64,000 bases of DNA from NBLH01 sp050296515. GTDB taxonomy: Bacteria > Bacteroidota > Bacteroidia > Bacteroidales > NBLH01. Position numbers and translations under genes: made by a program. Positions 57,702 through 64,000 of this stretch are shown here, one piece after another (position 1 is the stretch's first letter; each line of letters starts with the position of its first letter). The stretch is from assembly GCA_050296515.1 (NCBI GenBank), contig JBNKRJ010000003.1, positions 1-64,000 on the forward strand, written 5' to 3'. Below the pieces are notes generated by a model that was given only the letters and a program-made list of their open reading frames with translations, did not search any database and was not told the origin of the DNA.

Positions 57702-58886
57702 CTAAATTTCATCGCAAGTTTTCACTATTTTTTCAATAACTAAATCAATTTCGCATTCTGTAATGGTCAGCGGTGGGGAAATCCTAAACCTGGTATCATC
57801 ATAGAGAAACCAGTCTGACACCAATCCGTTTTGCATTCCTTTTTCGATAAATTTGTACAGATTTTTGCTATTACCTAGTGCTACTGAGTAAATTAGTCCA
57901 TCGCCTCTTACTTCTTGTATTTTAGGATGTTGTAACTTGCTTTTTAATAATGTTCCAAGTTTCTCTGCTTTTTTTGCCAGGTTGTTCCTTAGCAATACCT
58001 TTAAATTTGCTAAGGAGGCAGCAGCCGAAACAGGGTGCCCTCCAAAAGTGGTAATGTGTCCTAAAACTGGATTGAATGTAAGACTATCCATAATTTTTTT
58101 TGACGAAACAAATGCTCCAATAGGCATACCTCCCCCCATTCCTTTTGCAATGGTGAAAATATCAGGTGTTACCTTGTATTTTTGAAAGGCAAATAATTCC
58201 CCGGATCTTCCAAATCCAGTTTGAATTTCATCAAAGATCAATAGTGTACTGGTTTCATCACATCTTTTTCTTAGTTTTCCTAAAAAATCATTTTCGGGGG
58301 GTACAATTCCCGCTTCCCCTTGGATTGGTTCTGCAACAACACAAGCAGTTTTCTCAGTTATTTCACTAAGCTCATCTTCATTGTTAAATTCAAGCAGTTT
58401 TACATCAGGCATTAACGGCCTGAAAGCTCTTGAGAATTTTTTTTCACTCATTAAGCTCATAAGTGCCTGGGTACTACCATGATATGCCTTTTTAAAGGCG
58501 ATTACTTCACTCCGTCCCGTATAACGTTTTGCCAACTTAATTGCGCCCTCATTGGCTTCACTTCCTGAATTAACAAAATAAACACTTTCCAGCGTTTCAG
58601 GAAGTTGGTCTGTTAATAATTTTGCATAGTCAACCTGTGGAGCTTGTATAAATTCTCCGTAAACCATTAAATGCATGTGCTTTTCCGCTTGTTCTTTAAC
58701 TGCATTAACAATTTCAGGATGCCCATGTCCAAGATTGCTTACCGAGACCCCTGCAACCAAATCGATGTATTTTTTTCCATCCGTGCCGATTAAATAGATG
58801 CCTTCAGCTCTCTCAATCTCAAGACCCATTGGTGATGGAGAGGTTTGACCAACGTGCTGTAGAAATAATTGTCGCTGTGAAATCAT
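57702..58886 (-). CDS. Class-III aminotransferase (acetylornithine aminotransferase-like)
   Basis: 394 residues. PLP enzyme with FVNSGSEANEGAIKLAKRYTGR, IFDEIQTGFGRSGELFAFQ (Asp219 contacts the PLP nitrogen) and the Schiff-base Lys248 in FTIAKGMGGG. The short length matches acetylornithine or similar omega-aminotransferases, but arginine-synthesis genes are absent here, so the substrate is open. The trmH gene ends 5 bases before it begins, so they are co-transcribed. Confidence 0.88.
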   Translation of the reverse strand: MISQRQLFLQHVGQTSPSPMGLEIERAEGIYLIGTDGKKYIDLVAGVSVSNLGHGHPEIVNAVKEQAEKHMHLMVYGEFIQAPQVDYAKLLTDQLPETLESVYFVNSGSEANEGAIKLAKRYTGRSEVIAFKKAYHGSTQALMSLMSEKKFSRAFRPLMPDVKLLEFNNEDELSEITEKTACVVAEPIQGEAGIVPPENDFLGKLRKRCDETSTLLIFDEIQTGFGRSGELFAFQKYKVTPDIFTIAKGMGGGMPIGAFVSSKKIMDSLTFNPVLGHITTFGGHPVSAAASLANLKVLLRNNLAKKAEKLGTLLKSKLQHPKIQEVRGDGLIYSVALGNSKNLYKFIEKGMQNGLVSDWFLYDDTRFRISPPLTITECEIDLVIEKIVKTCDEI

Positions 58887-58891
58887 GGTTG

Positions 58892-59557
58892 CTATTTTCT
58901 GTTATAGTATTCTTTTTCAATTAGTTCTGAATTCTTAATGCTGGTTCTTAGCCAATCCAATAAAATACTGTCTCTTTCTTCGTTTCCTAATTCCCAATTA
59001 ATATCTGATTGCTTAAGTTTAAAAGTCAAATGATGTAAAATAATGGCTGCAGATACGGAAATGTTAAAACTTTCTGTAAAACCGTACATAGGAATTTTCA
59101 TGAACTCATCAGCATTATCCATTACAATATCTGAAAGTCCTGGCAACTCAGAACCGAAAAATAAAGCAGCCTTCCCTTTTTTTAAGTCAAATTCTTCTAA
59201 ATCAACATGGTTGGTGTGCGGAGTAGTGGCAACTATTCGATACCCTTTTTCTTTTAAGGTGTCAATGGTTGATAATGTGTTATTTCCCTCTTCGTTGTAT
59301 TTATTTAAATTTAGCCATTTTGAGGCCCCTAACGCAACATCAGGGTTCACTGTGTACTCATTCCTGTTTTCGATAATGTGTACATCCTGCACGCCAAAAC
59401 AGTCGCATGTGCGTAAAACTGCACTGGCATTGTGAGGCTGAAAAATATCCTCTAACACTACTGTAAGATAGCGAGTTCGGTATTGGACAACTTCATTAAA
59501 TAGTTGCCATTTGTGTTCGGTTACTAAATTTTTAAGGTATTCAATTAAGCCAGTCAT
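58892..59557 (-). CDS. trmH: tRNA (guanosine-2'-O-)-methyltransferase TrmH-like
   Basis: 221 residues. SPOUT methylase motifs: NASAVLRTCDCFGVQDVHII (motif 1), LFFGSELPGLSD (motif 2) and PMYGFTESFNISVSAAIIL (motif 3). It likely methylates G18 of tRNAs; other TrmH-family RNA targets remain possible. First gene of a pair with the aminotransferase downstream (5 bases). Confidence 0.88.
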   Translation of the reverse strand: MTGLIEYLKNLVTEHKWQLFNEVVQYRTRYLTVVLEDIFQPHNASAVLRTCDCFGVQDVHIIENRNEYTVNPDVALGASKWLNLNKYNEEGNNTLSTIDTLKEKGYRIVATTPHTNHVDLEEFDLKKGKAALFFGSELPGLSDIVMDNADEFMKIPMYGFTESFNISVSAAIILHHLTFKLKQSDINWELGNEERDSILLDWLRTSIKNSELIEKEYYNRK

Positions 59558-59675
59558 TAAATCTAACGTTTAAAATTAATGATTATTGGTTTTAAAAAAA
59601 CGCCCTTAGAAGGCTCTTTTTGGCAAAGTTAAAAACAATATGGAAAAGGTAAATTCCTGACAGGTATAAATAAAA

Positions 59676-59700
59676 AAGGCCATCCGGGAAGGACAGCCTT
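59676..59700 (-). terminator. Terminator of the HU gene
   Basis: On the minus strand AAGGCTGTCC pairs with GGATGGCCTT (two wobbles), loop of about 5, followed by T residues. It lies 21 bases after the HU stop. Confidence 0.85.
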
Positions 59701-59720
59701 TTTATTAAGAAACAAATTTC

Positions 59721-59993
59721 TTATTGTACGCTTCCAGCAAGTTCGCTACCAGCTTTGAATTTAACTACGTTTTTAGCAGCAATTTTAATTTCTTTACCAG
59801 TTTGTGGGTTTCTACCAGTTCTGGCACTTCTTTTAGAAACAGAGAAAGAACCAAATCCTACTAATGCAACACGGTCACCTTTTTTAAGTGCACCTGAAGT
59901 AGCGTCAATGAATGCATCTAATGCTCTTTTAGCATCGGCTTTAGTTAAATTAGCTCCACTTGCAATTTCGTCAATTAATTGAGCTTTGTTCAT
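59721..59993 (-). CDS. hup: HU-family DNA-binding protein
   Basis: 90 residues, complete. MNKAQLIDEIASGANLTKADAKRALDAF opens the dimer helices, GDRVALVGFGSFSVSKRSAR is the core and GRNPQTGKEIKI begins the DNA-binding arm. It bends and compacts DNA. It has a strong promoter and its own terminator. Confidence 0.97.
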   Translation of the reverse strand: MNKAQLIDEIASGANLTKADAKRALDAFIDATSGALKKGDRVALVGFGSFSVSKRSARTGRNPQTGKEIKIAAKNVVKFKAGSELAGSVQ

Positions 59994-60042
59994 AATAATA
60001 AATTTTAAAAGTTAATGAAATATTTTAATTCGATTCCTTATG

Positions 60043-60073
60043 CAAATATAGACTATTTAAGGACTTTAGCAAG
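60043..60073 (-). promoter_or_regulatory. HU promoter
   Basis: On the minus strand CTTG (plus 60070-60073), 19-base spacer and TATATTTG (plus 60043-60050), an excellent -33/-7 match. Transcription starts near 60036. Confidence 0.8.
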
Positions 60074-60417
60074 TTTAGAGTAAAAAAAAACGCATTTTTT
60101 TTGAAAAAAGAGGAAAAATTATTTGGGTTTTTTCGAATTTCTGTATGCTAATTATAGCGTAGGTTTCAGGGATATGGCGTGAAGCTTGAGTTTGAATGAT
60201 ATAATTCAATATACTTATAATCAACTATTTAAATGGTTTAGTGATTTATGAAAAATGATTCTGATTTTTCTAGAAAGTGTCGAAACACTTATCAACAAAG
60301 GGTGTTAATAAATTCGGCCGTTTTTTTTTGATTTTTTTTCTCGGAAGTGGGGATTTTTATTACAAATAATCAAAAAATTGCTATAAAACTTTACAATGAG
60401 ACATTGTTTTACAAAAA

Positions 60418-60440
60418 AAGCCACTCATTTTGAGTGACTT
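60418..60440 (-). terminator. rho terminator
   Basis: 60418-60427 and 60431-60440 form a 10-bp stem (one wobble), loop TTT. T-runs flank it on both strands. It lies 30 bases after the rho stop. Confidence 0.85.
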
Positions 60441-60470
60441 TTTTACTTAATTTATCAGTTATATTGCTTC

Positions 60471-62024
60471 TTATTCGCTATTCATTGAAATAAGAAACTC
60501 CTCATTTGATTGTGTTTTATTCATTCTGTCTCTTAAGAATTCCATTGCTTCAACAGAATTCATGTCAGAAAGGTAATTTCTTAAAATCCAAAGTCTGTTA
60601 AGCACCTCTCTATCAAGCAATAAGTCTTCCCTTCGAGTACTTGAAGAATTAATATCAACGGCTGGGTAAACTCGTTTGTTCGATAATTTCCTGTCTAATT
60701 GAAGCTCCATGTTTCCAGTACCTTTGAATTCTTCAAAAATAACTTCATCCATTTTTGAGCCAGTATCAATAAGTGCTGTAGCAATAATGGTTAATGAACC
60801 ACCATTTTCTATATTTCTTGCTGCACCAAAGAATCGTTTTGGTTTATGAAGCGCATTTGCATCAACACCTCCAGAAAGCACCTTTCCAGATGCAGGAGAA
60901 ACTGTATTGTAAGCTCTTGCCAAACGTGTGATTGAGTCTAGAAGAATAACAACATCATGACCACATTCTACCATTCTGCGTGCCTTTTCCAATACAATGT
61001 TTGCTACTTTAACGTGTCTATCAGCCGGCTCATCAAATGTTGAAGAAATTACCTCAGCATTTACACTTCGTGCCATATCGGTCACCTCTTCAGGTCGCTC
61101 ATCAATTAATAAAATAATCAAATAAGCTTCGGGATGATTGGCTGCAATTGCATTTGCAACTTCCTTTAAAAGAACTGTCTTACCTGTTTTAGGTTGTGCA
61201 ACAATCAAACCTCTTTGTCCCTTACCAATTGGAGCAAATAAATCAATCACCCTGGTTGATAATGAATCTTTTCCATTTCCTGTTAAATTGAATTTTTCAT
61301 CAGGAAATAATGGAGTTAGATAATCAAAAGGAATTCTGTCTCGGATATAATCTGGGCTTCGTCCGTTAATTTCCTCTACTTTTATTAGAGGAAAGTACTT
61401 TTCACTTTCTTTTGGTGGGCGAATTTGGCCTTTTACGATATCACCTGTTTTTAGTCCAAACAGTTTTATTTGTGACTGCGAAACATAAATATCGTCAGGA
61501 GAGTTGAAATAGTTGTAATCAGCTGACCGTAAAAACCCATATCCTTCTGGCATTACTTCGAGAACACCTGAATTGGAGATAATTCCGTCAAAATCATATA
61601 ACTTATCTTTTTGTCTTTTTTGATTTCTAAGGTGGAAGTGTTCCTTCTTTCCGTTAGAATCATGTCTTTGATGCTCCTTTAGTGGTCTTTTATCTTCCAC
61701 AACTGGTTTTTCTTTCACCTCTGTTTCAACAACCTCTTCCTTTTTCTGAGGTTTTTCCTTCTCAACCTCTTTTTTCTCAGAAACAACAGGTTCTACCTTC
61801 TGAACAGGTTTTCTAATTCTGTCTTTCTTTTCTTTTTTCTCAGTTTGTTTTTCTGGAGCTTTGGAGGATTTTTTGTCTTTGGAATCGTTGATAGCTTGTT
61901 GATCTAGAATTTTGTAGATGAGTTCCTGTTTTTTTATAGATTCAACTTTTTTGATTCCTAAGTCACGTGCGATGGTTCTCAGATCAGAGACCAACTTCTT
62001 ATTCAATTCAAGAATGTCGTACAT
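60471..62024 (-). CDS. rho: Transcription termination factor Rho with charged insertion
   Basis: 517 residues, about 100 longer than E. coli Rho. The N-terminal helical domain (1-45) is followed by a lysine/glutamate/proline tract (about 46-140) of low complexity, predicted disordered. Then come the RNA-binding cold-shock-like domain (EVMPEGYGFLRSADYNYF...DIYVSQSQI), the P-loop QPKTGKTVLLKE, Walker B (VVILLDSITRLARAYN), the Q-loop VLSGGVDANAL and the R-finger tail. Such insertions are known in Bacteroidota Rho; in Bacteroides thetaiotaomicron it is reported to drive phase separation and affect termination. Single gene. Confidence 0.96.
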   Translation of the reverse strand: MYDILELNKKLVSDLRTIARDLGIKKVESIKKQELIYKILDQQAINDSKDKKSSKAPEKQTEKKEKKDRIRKPVQKVEPVVSEKKEVEKEKPQKKEEVVETEVKEKPVVEDKRPLKEHQRHDSNGKKEHFHLRNQKRQKDKLYDFDGIISNSGVLEVMPEGYGFLRSADYNYFNSPDDIYVSQSQIKLFGLKTGDIVKGQIRPPKESEKYFPLIKVEEINGRSPDYIRDRIPFDYLTPLFPDEKFNLTGNGKDSLSTRVIDLFAPIGKGQRGLIVAQPKTGKTVLLKEVANAIAANHPEAYLIILLIDERPEEVTDMARSVNAEVISSTFDEPADRHVKVANIVLEKARRMVECGHDVVILLDSITRLARAYNTVSPASGKVLSGGVDANALHKPKRFFGAARNIENGGSLTIIATALIDTGSKMDEVIFEEFKGTGNMELQLDRKLSNKRVYPAVDINSSSTRREDLLLDREVLNRLWILRNYLSDMNSVEAMEFLRDRMNKTQSNEEFLISMNSE

Positions 62025-62227
62025 GCGTTTTAGTAAATTAAATTTGTATAAATTAATATGGAATAATACCTAAGTGTTATATAAAATATTTTTTCAATTT
62101 TGAAATGTTAGTCGCGAAACGATCTAGGAAAAATAATTGTAGCTCGATGTGCTAACGGAAATACTTTAAAATTTGCTGCAATAATAACTAATTCAGTAGA
62201 AATAGCCAAATAAAATTGTCATTTTTA

Positions 62228-63529
62228 TCAATAATTTGCACTTTTTGAGCTATTTACCATCGTATATCCTACTAATTTTTCGTAAGTAGAGCTATAATCT
62301 TTATAATATACTAGAATCTGATATTCATTTTCTGCCTGAAAAAAGTTACCTTCAGCTTCATAAGCAGATTCCTCATTATCAAATAGCTTATCAGGAGATT
62401 TAAAGCGATACTGATAATTGTAATATCCTTGTTTCAAATACAATTTCCCTACAAAACATTCGTTTTTAAAATCGTATTTCATTTTGGCAGCATCTTGGTA
62501 ATCCCAGTCTGTTAGGGCACCGTAAATATAATAATCTCCGCTTTGTAATGGGATAGGTGCATTTAGACGAAAATAAACAAAACAATAATCAGCCATAATA
62601 TTGCTTCTGTCACTGTTCTCCAACTTTATTGTTCTTTTTCCATCAATATCTGGTTTAAAGTTGTACTCTTCCTCCGCTCTGTTTTTATCTGGTCTTAAAT
62701 AGACATGATTAAGGTCTGGCTTTTTATCTACTGTCAATAATCTGTCTGAAATAAATCTGAAATTTTTAATATCAAAATGTCTGAATTCATTACCTCCTGC
62801 AAATGCAAGCTCATTTATCGTATTGTATTTGAGTATATTACCATCAATAAATGAAGGTTTAATGTTGGAGAAGTCTTTTACAAGACCATTGTTTTTTTGA
62901 ATCTTCAACAAAATTGTTTCGGACGGATTTTCTATTTCATAATCGCAATCAAGCTCAATATTAATACGTTGGTTTAATCCATCTTTAACTTTTACATTCA
63001 TCCTGTCGATAGTAGCATTAATTTCAACCAATTCCTCCATCACATAAAACCGCCTTGTGAGTATTATATTTTCAGGATTATTTCGTTCATATACCTTTAT
63101 AATATAGTTGCCCGGTTTTGTAATTCGAAAATCTTCAGTTGGAAACTCAACTGTATAATTAACATAGTTAACTAAAGTGTTTTGAGAAAAGGAATAGTTC
63201 GAAATGTCAACTTCCTGGTAACCATCAATATATTCAATTGGGCTTAAATCACTTTGTTGCCAGTTGGCGTTGCAGTGAATAACTGAGAACGAATAATCAT
63301 TTACCAATGTTCCTATTTCATCAAATTGTAGCAAAAGTTTGTCTTCAGTATCAAGTTTAATGATAGGGGACGATAACTCTGAGCCATTTCTATGAATTAC
63401 AACTGATTTAATACCTTCTTTATATACGATGTTCTTCCATGTTTTGGGCTCCGAAATATCATTTTTGATGTTTGTTTCAGGTTTGGCAAAAAGCAAAAAG
63501 ATGGAAAGTATTCTGAGAAATAAAACCAT
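62228..63529 (-). CDS. Type IX secretion plug protein (DUF5103)
   Basis: 433 residues. Signal peptide (about 1-18, MVLFLRILSIFLLFAKPE). The N-terminal region (about 30-150) is the DUF5103/T9SS_plug_1st domain: IVYKEGIKSVVIHRNGSELSSPII, SFSVIHCNANWQQSDLSPIEYIDGY and FRITKPGNYIIKVYERNNPE. The rest is strand-rich (YYIYGALTDWDYQDAAKMKYDF, LKQGYYNYQYRF). In the T9SS the plug closes the SprA channel. It is divergent from nqrA. Supports T9SS capability together with porD. Confidence 0.85.
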   Translation of the reverse strand: MVLFLRILSIFLLFAKPETNIKNDISEPKTWKNIVYKEGIKSVVIHRNGSELSSPIIKLDTEDKLLLQFDEIGTLVNDYSFSVIHCNANWQQSDLSPIEYIDGYQEVDISNYSFSQNTLVNYVNYTVEFPTEDFRITKPGNYIIKVYERNNPENIILTRRFYVMEELVEINATIDRMNVKVKDGLNQRINIELDCDYEIENPSETILLKIQKNNGLVKDFSNIKPSFIDGNILKYNTINELAFAGGNEFRHFDIKNFRFISDRLLTVDKKPDLNHVYLRPDKNRAEEEYNFKPDIDGKRTIKLENSDRSNIMADYCFVYFRLNAPIPLQSGDYYIYGALTDWDYQDAAKMKYDFKNECFVGKLYLKQGYYNYQYRFKSPDKLFDNEESAYEAEGNFFQAENEYQILVYYKDYSSTYEKLVGYTMVNSSKSANY

Positions 63530-63696
63530 TAATTAGGGAATTGATAATTTTTTTATAACTTAATATTTTCAATTTTAGTATTCAGGTGCAAACTATATTT
63601 TCAAGTATTTATATTAATGACTAGATATAGGTAAATATCTATATTTCAATAAGTAGCAATAACTCAGAAAGTTTTGATTAAGTCTAAATCGATTTT

Positions 63697-63729
63697 ATTG
63701 AGAATCACAATGTTTTTTTTTTACATTTG
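63697..63729 (+). promoter_or_regulatory. nqrA promoter
   Basis: ATTG (63697-63700), 21-base spacer and TACATTTG (63722-63729) match -33/-7. Transcription would start near 63736, about 19 bases before the ATG at 63755. Confidence 0.7.
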
Positions 63730-63754
63730 CAAAAATATTAAATAAAACTCTAAA

Positions 63755-64000
63755 ATGTCGAACAAAATAAAGATAAAAAGAGGTTTAGATATTAAACTGA
63801 TCGGAAAAGCAGAAAAAAAGGTTCAGGAACTAGGGCTTTCTGCTTTTTATGCGTTAAAGCCAACCGACTTTGAAGGACTTACGCCAAAAATATTAGTTAA
63901 GGAAGGTGAAACAGTAAAAGCTGGCTCACCTTTATTTTTTGATAAATACAGCCCTGAAGTCCTGTTTACTTCACCGGTGAGCGGAACAGTGGCAGAAGTT
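63755..64000 (+). CDS. nqrA: Na+-translocating NADH:quinone reductase subunit A, N-terminal part (cut by window edge)
   Basis: 82 codons are present, reading MSNKIKIKRGLDIKLIGKAE, then KPTDFEGLTPKILVKEGETVKAGSPLF and SPEVLFTSPVSGTVAEV. These are the usual first 80 residues of NqrA, the membrane-peripheral subunit of the sodium-pumping respiratory complex NQR. The remainder and the rest of the nqr operon lie beyond the window. Confidence 0.93.
   Translation, partial: MSNKIKIKRGLDIKLIGKAEKKVQELGLSAFYALKPTDFEGLTPKILVKEGETVKAGSPLFFDKYSPEVLFTSPVSGTVAEV

Larger units (their letters stand above)
59994..60470. other. Region between rho and HU
   Basis: 477 bases. It holds the HU promoter, the rho terminator (60418-60440) and the stem AAGTGT-CGAA-ACACTT-like hairpin near 60274-60290. 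Long T-runs occur (60321-60345), without a gene. Confidence 0.6.

Noticed and set aside
60274..60290. Hairpin AAGTGT-CGAA-ACACTT as a regulatory RNA
   Set aside because: Only a 6-bp stem with no neighbouring structure or conserved context; chance is likely.

Overview
The window looks like chromosomal DNA of an AT-rich Bacteroidota bacterium, probably class Bacteroidia and a free-living or marine lineage. The evidence is: several TANNTTTG (-7) promoter boxes with TTTG-like -33 boxes; type IX secretion genes (a PorD/DUF4835 protein and a DUF5103/T9SS plug protein); a TonB-dependent receptor followed by a DUF4249 lipoprotein; a Rho factor with a long charged insertion; a Na+-translocating NADH:quinone reductase gene at the right edge; and few Shine-Dalgarno sites. 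I saw no phage, transposase, CRISPR array, rRNA or tRNA. Most genes are ordinary housekeeping or envelope genes, separated by AT-rich spacers that carry dispersed palindromic repeats.

Layout. 1-2.5 kb: gene-poor DNA with a long nested hairpin and one secreted protein. 2.5-11.3 kb: a TPR sensor kinase, a membrane protein with MORN-like repeats, a nucleoside phosphorylase, a SirB1-like protein and a GH3 glycosidase. 11.7-14.3 kb (minus): an MBL-fold hydrolase and a C69 dipeptidase. 14.6-17.6 kb: the AMMECR1 / radical SAM / MEMO trio, then an acylphosphatase. 17.7-23.9 kb: a TPR protein, then minus-strand secreted proteins, a TerB-DnaJ protein and an aldehyde dehydrogenase. 24.2-29.3 kb: a 35-residue-repeat protein, then coaBC-porD-recN and a small Cys/His protein. 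29.6-35.6 kb: a TonB receptor with its DUF4249 partner and several small envelope proteins. 36-38.5 kb: an uncharacterised operon of a DUF6620-like repeat protein plus two zinc-ribbon proteins. 38.6-40.3 kb (minus): a GH13 amylase lipoprotein. 41-43.4 kb: an overlapping operon of ECF sigma factor, anti-sigma-like protein and beta-repeat surface protein. 45-54.9 kb: a GNAT acetyltransferase, a NarX/NarL-type two-component pair, a TorF-like porin with an ammonium transporter, and a fused acyl-CoA mutase (IcmF). 55-63.5 kb (minus): rubrerythrin, RecA, peroxiredoxin, a class-III aminotransferase, TrmH, HU, Rho and the T9SS plug protein. 63.75 kb: the start of nqrA.

The most interesting non-genic signal is a repeated 5' leader. 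The 95 nt ending just inside the acylphosphatase gene (GTG start, 17.36 kb) are 93% identical, without gaps, to the 95 nt ending just inside an unrelated envelope protein gene (also GTG, 44.53 kb, opposite strand). A more diverged relative lies upstream of coaBC. Two unrelated genes therefore share leader and start codon, which suggests a mobile or regulatory leader module. Other points worth checking are a helically phased TCAATCTT array upstream of torF-amt, substituted CoaC active-site residues in CoaBC, a papain-like lipoprotein, and the DUF6620/zinc-ribbon operon.
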